A DNA stretch of 64,000 bases from Incurvaria masculella (taxonomy: Eukaryota > Arthropoda > Insecta > Lepidoptera > Incurvariidae), in assembly GCA_946894095.1 (NCBI GenBank), contig OX335641.1, positions 18,804,501 to 18,868,500 on the forward strand, read 5' to 3'. Under the pieces are notes generated by a model. It ran no database searches. It was given only the letters and a program-made list of their open reading frames with translations, and was not told the DNA's origin. Numbering within the stretch: position 1 is the stretch's first letter; each line of letters opens with the position of its first letter. Positions 32,410-43,079 of this stretch are shown here, one piece after another. The position numbers and the translations under genes are program-made.

Positions 32410-35396
32410 CTGAAATCATCATTCTTGATGAATGAGGATTCTTGAATCATGATTCTTTAACTGGGTTTCAAACCATGCAGTGGCAACTAAGTGACTAAAT
32501 AAACCTGAAACTTATGTGTATTGTTACCAAATGTATTGGTTGAACATTTATTAAAAATCAGACAACAGAACTTCGAAACAAAACTAAGTATTTGCTAGCA
32601 ACAATAAATCTTAATAGTTTATGTAAGAAATTAATGATGGGCTACAATAAAATAGCAAATTACATTTTGGGAAAGACTTGACACAACGTTAATGTAACAT
32701 TATTATTCCCGTTGGTGTAAAATTCCGTTGCCATTTTTATAGGGAAAAGTATTGTGAAAAAAAATTCTAATATATTTTATCGAAACATTTCAATCGTGAG
32801 CAATGTCATATGGGAAACAACTTACCACATTTTAACAACAAACCACTTATTTATATCACGATGGGAGTTACATAGTTTAGCAGCTAACAAATATACGCTT
32901 AATATGTGTTAGCAGCTAAAGTATTTACACAACATTCAGCTTAAATGTATCAACAATACAGCCCTTGCATCTGCAGACGACGTAACTAAACGATGTGTGC
33001 CATTTTGTCGATAACTAACACACGTTTGCCAACACTCCGATGTCAAATGACGATCGTTATTATTAACTTGTCTACGGATTAATACTTCCGCACATTCATC
33101 ATTCGAAATTCGAAAAGCAAATCCGCGCCACATTGCCGCCGCCATGACACTCCCCGCGTAGGTGAATAACAGAATAGACCATTACGAAAAGCGTGCCAAA
33201 TCTATTGAGCCGCACCTTTTGCTGACTAGCGTCCATTTTGTAAAGAATGATCTTTTCTAAGGCGGTCGAGGACCATGATGGTTTTATTGCGGCTGCATTC
33301 TAAGCATTAGTAGTTTCTTTTTGAGAACCTGACGACGTTATATTGCTGCTGTAAAACAATAAATATATCATTGTTTGTCCTTCTTGTGGTTAACAAGCTA
33401 TTGAACTGGTGTGGAGCGAGGACCGCACGCTGAGGTGCCCAGTGCACTCTTTAGATATGGTTTCCACCAATGCCGAACCAATAATCGTTTAAAACGAATG
33501 GCATTTAAATTATGGCTTCCCTTGTGTTTCTTAATGTTTTCTTGTTTGAATAATGTAGGGTCAGTGTGGTCTTAGAGATAATAGAGAAAAATAAGAATAG
33601 ATACGTACAATAATAACACAAATGTTCGTTGGAAAGCTAATCAATATATTTAAATAAACCTTTGGTGCAAATTTAACATTTTGTAATTTTTCAAGTTTAC
33701 GATATTATTGCATTTCAATTCATAATTAAGATGATGTTTCAAATTAACACCAGGAGTCTAAAAAATATCGCCATTCAATCATTTTAAAAATCGAACGACA
33801 TACTTACATAATGATTCTAAATATTTTTGTGGCTGTGACGTCAAATCACATTTTAACCAGTATGAAGTAATTTTGGTTTCATGTCAACGGTGGTTGTTTG
33901 TTTATTTGGCAATGAATCTACTTATATGAATACTTAACCAAATAAATATAATCACGGGTGCAATTTTGTTTCCCGAGCACCGACATTCGGTCTCAACCAG
34001 TGGACCATTGACAACCACTTTTCTCCAAAAATATTTTTAGACAGTAGGTAAGAGTTGCGAGCATATAGCTGTGTTATCTACCTATTGCTAGATAGCTCAA
34101 TATAAGATGGCTTTCCTCACGATGTTTCGCTGCACAGCATGCGTCTTACATTCTACATATCACATTCTAAACGAGAAAAACCGTGGTGCAGCCAGCGGGT
34201 ATGTAACTCAAGCTTCCCAGTTAAAAAGCTGACTTTACATTAATTACATCACAAATATAAAAAGCTAATCTTGTGAATCGGGCCTGAAACCATGTTTCTA
34301 TCTGGAGGGCAATGAAAACCTGGTTGAATCAATTAAAACAGGGAAACAATAAATACGAGCTGAAATGCTCTCAGAAATGAATAAAATAAAAATACATTTG
34401 GAAACGATTGGCTCTTATTATAGATGTTGCAATGAATTACAAACCACACTTGCCTTTTAAATATACTTACTGTCGGAAAGCTCGTGGGAAATTCAGCAAC
34501 ATTTTGTCACGCCGACAAGAGCCGACTCCAGTAGCCCCGTCCCTCGGGAGCTATCGCAAGTTGGTCCTGCAGGGACAGGGACCAACCGTCCCGCCTCTCG
34601 GAGCTTTCAATCAACACTTTCGTAAAGCTTAGTCACCGGCTAAACATTAATTTCGTCATTGTCCAAACTTGGTCCAACATTTACTCCAGGGAAGGTTTGT
34701 CGCCGCTTTTCGATGGGAATTTTAGTTTTTTTAAACGCTAAGATTGTAAGATTGCAGTAATATGGAAGTCAAAACGGCAATCAGTTTTCAAAGTAAATTT
34801 TTATACATTTTTATATTATGTACATAGTTAGATGTCCTTGGATGGCATTTCAACATTTGCCTAGCTGTGCTCAAACACGGGTGTAACAGGCAGGAATGAA
34901 TCCCCGGTAATTTTGAATCCCTTACAATGGTCGCCATTGATCCCCGGTATTGTTTAATAAACACTGCCATAAAAGTAATGACCCTAACGACTATAAACAA
35001 ACCACGCTCGCGCCAAACGCTCTCAAGTGGCTAGGAGGACGTAGGCAGCGGACGTAGGTAAATAGTGAATGAAGTGATACTGTTAAATACTTTTAGAGTT
35101 CCGTTCCCCAAGATAATAGAGATAATTGAGTCCTATAAATAAAAGCTAATCGCTGACAACCTTTTTTACTGGTCGATAGTATCCGCGGATCTATCAGTGT
35201 TTGGCGTAACTTAGTGTAGTTCAATTACCAAAAAAGTTTAAACAAATGAAATGAAAAAAAAAGTTTACTAATGAAGCTTAATTTCTGGCAGGTTTTATGA
35301 CCAAAGTGGGAAAGTAGGAAAAAAATTGAAGTAAGTATACCATTACCTTACATTAAGTATGTACATTAGTAAAGCATAAATGAAGTATCTAACAAG
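32410..35396. other. Long stretch without recognisable gene
   Basis: AT-rich. A GC-richer spot at 33100-33150 and a compact self-complementary patch at 34530-34600 (TTGGTCC...GGACCAA and GGGACGG elements) stand out. Frames at 34408-34632 (plus) and 33145-32936 (minus) have no known motif. Confidence 0.45.
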
Positions 35397-36509
35397 ATGT
35401 TGCTCTTTGCGGACGATTGCAAGTTTTATAAAATTATTAAAAATAGTCACGACTCAATTCTTTTACAAAACGATATTAATCGAGTCTCTTTGCGGTGATT
35501 TAAAAACAAAATGTCCCTAAATTTTCTAAAGTGTGTTCAAATTACATTTACGCGTAAACGAAAACCAGTTTTAACCGAATATTATGTTAACGGCAATACG
35601 CTTAAGCAAGTGGATATTATTCGTGACCTAGGTTTGGTATTAGATAAAAAACTTTCATTTAATGCTCATATAGACAACATAATTTCTCGTTCTTTTAAAA
35701 TGCTAGGTTTCAAACGTAATAGCAAAGTTTTTAAAAATCCTGCGGCCAAAGTTGCATTATTAAACAGTCTTGTAAGAAGCATACTAGAATATGCTAGTCC
35801 AGTGTGGAATCCCAGCTACAAATTACATATACTCGTACAACGCATCGAGCGTAGTCAAAAGATGTTTTAAAACTTTTTATCTTTTTTTGACAATAAAGGG
35901 AAGTTTCTTCCTAACTACACTGACGGACTGATTTTTTATGGAGTCAATTCTCTTGAAAAGAGAAGATTGCATTCGGATATTATTATTGTTTTTACAATTA
36001 TTAATAATCAAGTTTCTTTTTGAGCCAGATAAATTTTAACGTACCAAGACCAAATTCTAGTCCTAAATCCCTCTAAAACTAAAAAAACATAAGACTAATT
36101 TAGGTATATATTCACCACTTTCGAGGATCTCTTCAAATTATAATGCATTAGTTCATCATCACGATATTGATATATCGGCCCCATCACTAGAATCACTTAA
36201 AAATAAATTCAAAACCTGTATGTAATTATTTCCCCTCCTTTGTTCTTTGTAATAATGTTCACTCACTTTTAAACACGTGTTATTTTAGTTGATATATTTT
36301 GTTTTTTAGCGTGTTTAAATGCCATGATTTATTTATTTTTATTCTTCTTATTAGAATTAAGTTAATGCCCTACCGTTAGACTTAAGGAAATGTTAATAAC
36401 CATGTTGTGTTTGTCCATTATTGCTGATAGTTTCACTTTTTTATATCTAAGTTTTGTTATTACCATGTAAGAAATAAGTCACTTTTGACAAACCTAATAA
36501 AAAAAAAAA
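35397..36509 (+). pseudogene. Jockey/CR1-like LINE: RT 3' portion and tail (relic)
   Basis: Starts in the RT catalytic block MLLFADDCKFYK (FADD at 35406-35417). It continues through MSLNFLKCVQITFTRKRKP, IIRDLGLVLDKKLSFNAHI, VALLNSLVRSILEYASPVWN and IERSQKMF. In-frame stops at 35496-35498 (TGA, where the family has Trp: LRWF) and 35868-35870 (TAA) interrupt an otherwise continuous frame running to 36023. Weaker C-terminal similarity (SLESLKNKFKTCM) precedes a stop at 36222. A 3' region ends in an 11-A run (36499-36509), as for a target-primed insertion. The 5' side is truncated and it is inactive. Confidence 0.85.
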
Positions 36510-36637
36510 CAACTCAATCGTCTCGAATATTTTACAGGTCACTTACAATCACATTTCGAAATGGCTAATTTTATGTTTTTGTAAGTTCTAAGTAGAGTAG
36601 TCCTAAGCAAGTGTTAACGTTGCGTTCCGAAATTACA

Positions 36638-36998
36638 GAGTGGTCTAGTGACTAGAGGACTTGCCTTTCATGCGAGAGGTCTGGGTTCAAATCCTCGCCC
36701 CGGCCATGTACCACTTTCTTTCTCTTTCTGTTTTGGATAAGTTAGTTACGAATGCGAGCTGTTCCATGGCTCGGAACTCATGTAAAACTATAGGTCCCCT
36801 ACCCCTACTTATTGGTAGGGTCAAGCCCGCCTGCGTTGGTGCCACCGAATTGGATAAAACGATGGTTAATCTAGATAAATGTAGTCGTGTTCACAAAGGA
36901 AAGGTCCTGGCATGGTACTTTATTCCTTCGGAAAAGTGATGTATTAGGCTAATATCATAACGGTAGTTGTGTGGTATCAGCCATCCATGTCAGGGTCG
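36638..36998 (+). mobile_element. SINE S, near full length, tRNA-Glu-like head
   Basis: A box GTGGTCTAGTGACTAGAGG, the TTTCATGCGAGAGG anticodon region and B box GGGTTCAAATCC are followed by the standard body: GAGCTGTTCCATGGCTCGGA, GGTAGGGTCAAGCCCGCCTG, AAAGGTCCTGGCATGGTACT, GGTATCAGCCATCCATGTCA. The A tail is missing. L-C family LINE sequence follows almost directly. Confidence 0.85.
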
Positions 36999-37004
36999 GT
37001 CCCC

Positions 37005-37690
37005 TCCGTCTTCTTTCTACCATCGCACAACGCGGAACAGGCAGAAAATGTACCTATTCACTGGCGACATTCCAAAAATCAAAACCAACCGATCCTATAG
37101 GTCATTTATCTATGGGGTCGGTAAACTATAGAATGTAGTAATACTCCCTGCCGAGGTATTTCTCCCAAAGTAAAACCTGGGGTCCTTCAAACATGAAAGC
37201 ACCTCGTCCGCCGGCATGGTTTTCGCAGCCCCCCTTTAAAGTTCGAAAGCGCAAGGGCGTCGTCGGGCACCTTAAGAACGGCCCGTAAGCTATGCTCCCC
37301 ATACAAACGTAGTTTACTAATCATTTGGAAACCGCTATTCCAATTAAATTGATATTTAAAATCTAATATCAAGTAATAAATATCTGTGTCTGCATGCTTT
37401 TGTTTTTTTGAAAAATCGAAACCGAATTAAATTAAAGCATAAAGAAAATTTTCATACGAATTTTGTTTTCTCTGTGGTTTGACCCAGAATACATTTACCG
37501 AAAAAACAAAGGCATGCAGACACAGATATTTGTAGCCTAATATTAGATACCAAATATCAAGTAAGTTGGAACAGTTGTTTTCAAATTATTAGTAAACTAC
37601 GTTTGTATGGGAGGCGAAATTTTCTGATGCTTACGGGCCGACCTTAAGACGTCCTGGCGTACGCCATATGCCGAGCTTAACATAAAGAAT
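37005..37690 (+). pseudogene. LINE ORF2 C-terminal relic L-C (copy 2), split by a MITE
   Basis: 37005-37277 carries TTTCTACCATCGCACAACGC, AACCAACCGATCCTATAGGT, GTATTTCTCCCAAAGTAAAA and CGTCGTCGGGCACCTTAAGA. After the inserted MITE, the family resumes at 37641 with ACCTTAAGACGTCCTGGCGT and CGCCATATGCCGAGCTTAAC. That matches the uninterrupted minus-strand copy at 40620-40870. Stops in all frames mark it as dead. Confidence 0.65.
37278..37640. mobile_element. 362-bp foldback MITE with 8-9 bp target duplication
   Basis: Terminal CGGCCCGTAAGC (37279-37290) faces GCTTACGGGCCG (37629-37640). The inverted similarity extends about 130 bp per arm (CCCATACAAACGTAGTTTAC; AAATATCTGTGTCTGCATGC). ACCTTAAGA is found on both sides (37269-37277 and 37641-37649) and once in the empty-site relatives, so it is the target duplication. 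An 8-9 bp duplication suggests hAT- or Mutator/Merlin-type transposition. No transposase is encoded. Confidence 0.8.
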
Positions 37691-37984
37691 GGTTCCATGA
37701 AAAAACATCTGTTTGTAGCCTGGGTTTAAAGGTGACCCCAGGACGTATGTATAACTTCAAGTTCATGCACACCGCATAAAAAGCGAAATTTTCGGACTAT
37801 TCTCGGGTGAAATCTCTTAACATTTATATCCGACATATTATTTTTGCCCTCAAATAATTTCTTGAATAGCACATATTTGTCAGAAATGTGTCTTAATATC
37901 AATAACAATATTTTCTTATAAAATTTTGACATGCCGTGACATGCCACGATTTATTTCCATGCATGTCGTAATAGCGGACAAAGT

Positions 37985-38142
37985 GATTCGTCCCCTTCCT
38001 TCTTTCCTAGGCGGTAGGGTTATTCCCACACAGGCTGCTACCATCGCATTGAATGAACCCATACGAGGGAATGCCGCTGGCATTAAGTTGTACCTTTTGC
38101 CCGAATGTATAGTGCAATGAACATGTATAAATAAATAAATAC
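37985..38142 (+). mobile_element. SINE S fragment with a foreign tail
   Basis: SINE body (GTCCCCTTCCTTCTTTCCTA, GGTAGGGTTATTCCCAC, CTACCATCGCATTGAATGAA) gives way after about 38070 to unrelated sequence ending ATAAATAAATAAATA (38128-38142). That tail type matches the inserted sequence at 48606-48802. It may be a chimeric insertion or a truncation at a second element. Confidence 0.5.
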
Positions 38143-38154
38143 ATTGGCAATTGT

Positions 38155-38569
38155 AGAGCTCGTGGTCTAGGGGTTAGAGGACTTGGCTTTCATGCGAGAG
38201 GTCAGGGTTCAAATCCTCGCCCGGACATGCACCACTCTCTTTCTCTTTCTAAGTTGGATAAGTGCATTTAGTTACGAATGTGAGCTGTTCCATGGTTTGG
38301 AACCCATGTAAAATTGTAGGTCCCCTTCCCCTACGTGGTGGAATTAAGTCCGCCCGGGCTGGGCTAAATACCACCGCATTGGATGAAACTATGGTTAATG
38401 CGGCAATGAAAAGATGTCCGTGTTTTCCAACCAGTTCAATGTAACTGTGCTCATAAAGGGAAGGTCCTGGCATGGCACCTAATTCGTTCGGGGATGTGGC
38501 GTATTGGGCTAATATCATAACGGTAGTTGTGTGGTATTAGCCATCCATGTCAGGTTGCATAAAAAAAAA
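38155..38569 (+). mobile_element. SINE S, full length, tRNA-Glu-like head (reference copy)
   Basis: The A box is inside GTGGTCTAGGGGTTAGAGG and the B box is GGTTCAAATCC (38206-38216). The anticodon loop CTTTCAT has U33 and the triplet TTC, as in tRNA-Glu. A T/C-rich linker CTCTCTTTCTCTTTCTAAGT and the body follow: GAGCTGTTCCATGGTTTGGA, ATTGGATGAAACTATGG, TCCAACCAGTTCAATG, GGGAAGGTCCTGGCATGGCA, GGTATTAGCCATCCATGTCA. The tail is AAAAAAAAA. This is the best copy for defining the family (about 415 bp). The ORFs on both strands are shadows. Confidence 0.9.
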
Positions 38570-38689
38570 GTGGAAGTTCTCTTGTTCGTACTTTAACAGC
38601 AGACAATTCTGTTCTATATCCCTTCATTGTAAATTGGTCGATCATATGATAATATATGATGTTGTCTAAGTTATATTTCTTTGGAATGT

Positions 38690-38775
38690 ATGTCTTCAAG
38701 TGGACCGTTAGTTCAAGTGGTTTAACATTGGGCGCGCGGTTGGGATCTGGAAGGGTGACGGTTGATGATGGATGG
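38690..38775 (+). mobile_element. Fragment of 5S-like SINE head
   Basis: GGGCGCGCGGTTGGGATCTG, GGGTGACGGTTGATGATGG and GGTCGC resemble the head of the SINE variant at 41467-41560. Body and tail are missing. Confidence 0.4.
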
Positions 38776-39137
38776 TCGCTAAGAACGTATTTTTCGAAAT
38801 TCCTTTGTTAAGGTAAAGGTAAGGGTAAACAAGGACGAAATACACAAGTGACAACCACCTACACACTCATATAGAAGTCTTCGGAACCCATTGATATTTA
38901 AACGTGAAATTTACAGTGTGGATTCCCGTTAAGATTACAACACTTATTCGCCGAGTATTATTTATAATTAATATATTTAGGGGTAAAAGAGGCCAAAATG
39001 TACAAATCTTCTTTAGGCACTTAACACCTAATTTCAAAAAACATTTCACCTAGGAACGTAAGAGATTTAGAGTGGCTTGCTGAAAAAGGTATTTTAGCTC
39101 TTAAGGGGTCAAAGAGACTAAAATGAACGAATTTACA

Positions 39138-39548
39138 TTTTTTTTTTCTAAGCGACCTGACATGGATGGCTTATACCACACAACTACCGTTATGATATTA
39201 GCCTAATACACCACATTCCCGAAGGAATTTGGTGCCATGCCAGGAGCTTCCCTTTATGAGCACGGCTACATTGAACTGGATGGAAAACACGGACAATTTT
39301 TCATTGCCGCTTCGACCATCTTTTCATCCAATGCGATGGTACCAACCTGGGCGGGCTTAAACCCTACCACCTAGTAGGGGAAGGGGACCTACAGCTTTAC
39401 ATGGATTCCGAACCATAGAGCAGCTCACATTCGTGACGAAATGCACTTATCGAACTCGGAAAGAGAAAGACAGTGGTGCATGTCGGTATCAAACCCAGGC
39501 CTCTGGTACGCTAGGCCAGTCCCCGCGCCACTAGGCTACGAGCCGCTC
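39138..39548 (-). mobile_element. SINE S, full length, second tRNA-like head
   Basis: The minus strand starts GAGCGGCTCGTAGCCTAGTG, with A-box-like GTAGCCTAGTGGCGCGGGG and B box GGTTTGATACC. It then shares CTTTCTCTTTCCGAGTT and the rest of the body with 38155-38569, ending in a T/A tail at 39138-39147. The head differs clearly from the tRNA-Glu-like one. The same head occurs at 48450-49052. Confidence 0.85.
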
Positions 39549-39751
39549 ATATATAACACCTGAAATCTCTAGAACCATTGAGACTAGAAATGTTAAATTT
39601 AAATAGTGGCTTTCTGTTAAGATGAGAACACTTAATTGGCAAGGATTATTCAAAATGTAATTGTTAAGGGAGTAAAAGAGGTCAAAATTGACAAATTTTC
39701 ATATTACATTGTACTAGAAGCGTACGAATTATAACAGTAGCTTTCTTTTAA

Positions 39752-40283
39752 GGTGGCCCATCCCGCTTATCTCCCCATACAAAAGGGGAAAGAAGATCAC
39801 GCCCATATTTCTTGTCAGAGATCCAAAATTTTACCCAAAATAGCTTTATTTGATCTAACTAGATGTCAGATGACCATTGGCATTCTAAAATTGTGTTTGA
39901 TTTCTAAGTTATAAGGTCTGAAAGTTCGAATTTTTCGCGCGTTTTATACAATAGGTGGATTACGCAATGATAAAGTAAGAAGAAGAAGATTAGTCATCAG
40001 ACATAGCTTATTTAATCAAGATTTATGATCTATTTGGTTTTTGTTAGATGTTTGACTACAGCGGTCGTGGTTTACTTTTAACTATAAGTCGTTTTGAAAT
40101 TAAAATTTTCGTAAATCTTACCAAATCATACAATATGCACATTGTCTTTTTTGTGGACATGTTGCATCTTCCTCATCACGGAGCCTGTCTTATTCTTTGA
40201 AACAGAGAAGGTCACAGAGCGCAACAACACGGTTTTGTACCGTGCCCGCGAATGAGTGGCCCAACCCACCGGGTTGGGCCACC
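39752..40283. mobile_element. TTAA-flanked MITE, 532 bp (piggyBac-like target)
   Basis: TTAA (39748-39751) then GGTGGCCCATCCC at the left; GGGTTGGGCCACC (40271-40283) then TTAA at the right. These are 13-bp terminal inverted repeats with one mismatch. TTAA duplication is the hallmark of piggyBac-type insertion. The right end has an extra palindrome, CCAACCCACCGGGTTGG. No coding frame lies inside. The class is inferred only from the TSD. Confidence 0.65.
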
Positions 40284-40363
40284 TTAACATCAGAATGCTC
40301 GCTAAGAAATATTTTTTTTTGCAATTTAGCTAACTAGTTACCTCTAACTCTTTAACCGAGCCT

Positions 40364-40405
40364 TAGTTTATTTCGGCCTCTAACTCGAGAGACCGAAATA
40401 AACTA
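40364..40405. repeat. 13-bp hairpin
   Basis: TAGTTTATTTCGG (40364-40376) and CCGAAATAAACTA (40393-40405), perfect, around a 16-base loop. It lies between the TTAA MITE and the last unit of the local array. Confidence 0.7.
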
Positions 40406-40619
40406 ATTTTCAAATAACACACGAAATCTCTAGAACCATTAAACCAAGAAATGTGAACATTTCAGAGTGGCTTAGATGTATGGTAAGCACAGCGCATATA
40501 TATTTACGAAACTAAAAACGAACTTTCGAAATCCAACTATGGGTAGTAGACAAAAGCAAAACGTACAAACTCTCACATACTACTTAGTGCCTGATTTGAA
40601 CTAACTCATATTACTCCGT

Positions 40620-40870
40620 TATGTTAAGCGCGACATATGGCGTAAGCCAGGTCCTGGAAGAGGTGCCCGGCGACGCCCATGAGCTTTCGAACTTTCACGG
40701 GGGCTGCGAAAACCATGCCGGCCGACCAGGTGCTTCTTGTCACCATGTTTGGAGGACCCCGGGTTCTACTTTAGAGAAAATATATCAGGAAGTCGATTCC
40801 ATAGTTTACTGACCCTATAGATAAAGGATCAACTCAATCGGTTGGTTATTATTTTCGGAATGTGGCCAGT
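40620..40870 (-). pseudogene. LINE ORF2 C-terminal relic L-C (copy 3)
   Basis: The minus strand reads GGCCACATTCCGAAAATAAT, CAACCGATTGAGTTGATCC, GTAAACTATGGAATCGACTT, AGTAGAACCCGGGGTCCTCC and GTCGCCGGGCACCTCTTCCA, then GCTTACGCCATATGTCGCGC. It is uninterrupted where copy 2 has its MITE. The 63-codon plus ORF is antisense. Confidence 0.6.
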
Positions 40871-41109
40871 AAATTTGATTACCCTACCTGTTTCGCGTTG
40901 AACGATTGTAGAAAGAGGACGAAAGGACAGCGTTATGCAGCTCTGACGTGTACTCTCTAGCTGATCAGGTGGTTCTTCACACCATGTTGAAAAAATCGAA
41001 TTACAACGATGCTATTTAAATGTCGCTATGGAGGCGGCGATATAGGGGATGACAATTTATATGGCTCATCGATTATTGTCGCTACATAATTATACCTGCG
41101 TATAGCTCG

Positions 41110-41466
41110 ATTTTTTTCCGCAATTTTAGGGCTACTTTACATCACGCTAAATTACCAGAGAGGTGACCAGTCGTATGAATTGGTTATAACTTAAGAACCA
41201 ATAACCCGATTTAGATGCGTTTTGTATCGAAGTCTCGCCTAAATCTGCGCATTACTTATAGGCTGCAAAACATCACGCTAACATACCAGGAGAATGAACT
41301 GTGAGTGTTAAATATTTCTAATAAAACTGACGGACTGCTCCTCCATGTTCCATGGAAATTGGCAGAATACGTCGCTGTAAATTATGAGACAGGAGACCGG
41401 TCGGGATAAAAGTTCATAACTTGCGAATTATTCACTCGATTAATATGCGGTTTGTATCTACGTCTG
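41110..41466 (+). repeat. Dispersed repeat Y with internal units
   Basis: Units of roughly 150 bp share a GATTTAGATGCGTTTTGTATCGAAGTC-type segment (41210 and, diverged, 41438) next to GTTATAACTTAAGAACCAAT / GTTCATAACTTGCGAATTAT. A reverse-orientation relative lies at 57080-57300. At its 3' end it runs into a 5S-like SINE variant at the same junction as in the 57-kb copy. Confidence 0.55.
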
Positions 41467-41715
41467 GGATCTATGGGCGCGGTTGGGTTTTGGATGGGTG
41501 ACCGTTTTCGATGTTGAGGATGGCTGTCGCACGGATCCTAGAGTATAAATGTAGGTCCCCTTTCTAACGTAGGTACTAGGTAGATTTAATCCCGACTGAG
41601 TTGGTAATGATGATCGAAGCGGTCATAAAACATGTCCGTGTTTTACATCCATGGTAATGTAGTAGTGCCAGTGCAAGATTGTCCGGGCGGCAAATGCTTT
41701 TAAAAAAACTTGGAA
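41467..41715 (+). mobile_element. Variant SINE: 5S-like head, S body, different tail
   Basis: The head CTATGGGCGCGGTTGGGTTT, TTGGATGGGTGACCGTTTTC is 5S-like. The body is GTAGGTCCCCTTTC, GTAGATTTAATCCCGACTGA, AAAACATGTCCGTGTTTTAC. Instead of the usual 3' end it finishes GTGCAAGATTGTCCGGGCGG CAAATGCTTTTA. The reverse-orientation copy at 56925-57110 has the same tail and junction, so this is a family and not one accident. Confidence 0.6.
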
Positions 41716-41789
41716 GAAATTGGCCCCAATGTTTTACAATTAATTAATGTACATTCCTTCCACTGAATTTATGAATGGCAATAATTTGA

Positions 41790-41966
41790 TGTTATCTTAA
41801 TCAATCATGCCACATCGGCTCAACCAATTTTGTTCAAATTTCGTAGACAGTAGTGTTAACTAGCCTTTTGGACCAGCCCGCGGGGTTACTATTTAAACAG
41901 TATATAATTCAGCCCGATATCAGTCCAAAACGACATTGATGCGAGCGGAGCCGGGTACCTCAGCTG
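41790..41966 (-). repeat. Repeat R, 5' part
   Basis: The minus strand starts CCAGCTGAGGTACCCGGCTC, then GCATCAATGTCGTTTTGGAC, GATATCGGGCTGAATTA and GGTTGAGCCGATGTGGCATG. This is one of the better 5' copies of repeat R. Confidence 0.65.
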
Positions 41967-42217
41967 GTTATTAATATAACTTAGTAACTACATAAACATC
42001 TAACTTGAATGAAGTAAAAGGAAAACTTAACAATTATTTTGTGTTCTGTGTGATTCTGTTCTTACGTTTGTTCGTGTGCATGTCTCAGCATTTTATCCTC
42101 AGAAAGGAAAAATGAATAAGAATGGCTTAAACAAGTCGTTCTTTCGAATTTAGTTAAGTGCTGACACAACGTGAAAAAGTGTAGTTGTAGATTGATGCTC
42201 ATTATATTTTATGCAGA

Positions 42218-42572
42218 GCTAGTAGTCTGAGTTCTCACCTAAATTGGCGTTTACGGCAAACCGATCGACTGGTGTTTTCTCCAAACTCCATACAAGTTTT
42301 AACTAGATATTCTGTGGTTTTACTTCTTCAAGCTGTCAAAGTCAAACGTGGACTTCCGATTTGTATGAAAACGCGGAGTGGACGTAAACGGCAACGTCGA
42401 CGTATTTACGGCAACGTTGAGTAAGCTGTCAAATCAAGCTCGGACTCGCAAATGTTAGTTCGCTTAACGCCCGCTGCGCGCGCTCTTCAATTTCTCCATT
42501 CATTTGAAAACGCCAGTCGATCGGTTTGCCGTAACGCCAATTTAGGTGACAACTTAGACTACCGGCTCTAGG
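42218..42572. mobile_element. MITE T (copy 1), about 355 bp
   Basis: Long terminal inverted repeats start GTAGTCTGAGTTCTCACC (42227) and end with the reverse complement (GCCAATTTAGGTGACAACTTAGACTACC). They share AATTGGCGTTTACGGCAAAC as well. The interior contains GCTGTCAAAGTCAAACGTGG and GCGCGCGCTCTTCAATTTC. A second copy in the opposite orientation lies at 43190-43552. No transposase. Confidence 0.8.
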
Positions 42573-42757
42573 TTAGAATTTGATGCAGAGTGGTTTAGTT
42601 TTTTAATTTCTTTGAGATTTGGTAAATTATAATAATCATTGAGGATTTTGTATGCTTCTATTACTGAGATAAATAGTCGTAACAGAAACTATGACTAACG
42701 AAAAGTAGTACTTTGTCACGTCATTTCGACATACTTTGTATGGACGAAATGTCAAAG

Positions 42758-42790
<33 letters not shown>

Positions 42791-43079
42791 GTATATATTA
42801 TAAGCATACCATTTATAAATGAATTATAAAACAAAGCAATCTTATCCGGTTTTTTCCGTAACTGCAAGTTTAAGCCAAGTTTAAGCCGCAAGTAGGCATA
42901 CTTAATGTTGAGCATACTATAGTCAAAACCTTAGTCCTAAACATATGTAACTGTTGTGATCTAAAATTAGGTCGATGGCTAAAAGCCACTGTTATTCTTT
43001 AATTTCTCAGACAGTTATTAACTTATCAACCTCAAATTGATTGTTTTATAACTTCAGGTATATGCACACCAAATGAATT
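42573..43079. other. AT-rich segment with TA microsatellite
   Basis: A (TA)n tract spans 42757-42782 and continues impurely to about 42800. Just upstream, ACTTTG...CGTCATTTCGACATAC faces GTATGGACGAAATGTCAAAG as an imperfect inverted repeat. The 64-codon minus frame here reads through the microsatellite and is not a gene. Confidence 0.7.

Larger units (their letters stand above)
38980..40600 (+). repeat. Degenerate local tandem array, interrupted by younger elements
   Basis: Two motifs alternate. GGGGTAAAAGAGGCCAAAAT-type is at 38983, 39103, 39666 and, weakly, 40548. GAAATCTCTAGAACCATTRA followed by AGAAATGT...AGTGGCTT is at 39563 and 40424, with a diverged copy at 39048. The array is split by a SINE (39138-39548) and a TTAA-flanked MITE (39752-40283), so it predates both. 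No satellite family recognised. Confidence 0.5.

Noticed and set aside
38206..38216. Genuine tRNA-Glu gene at 38155
   Set aside because: The stems do not all pair, and the same head plus body occurs at other loci. It is SINE-derived.
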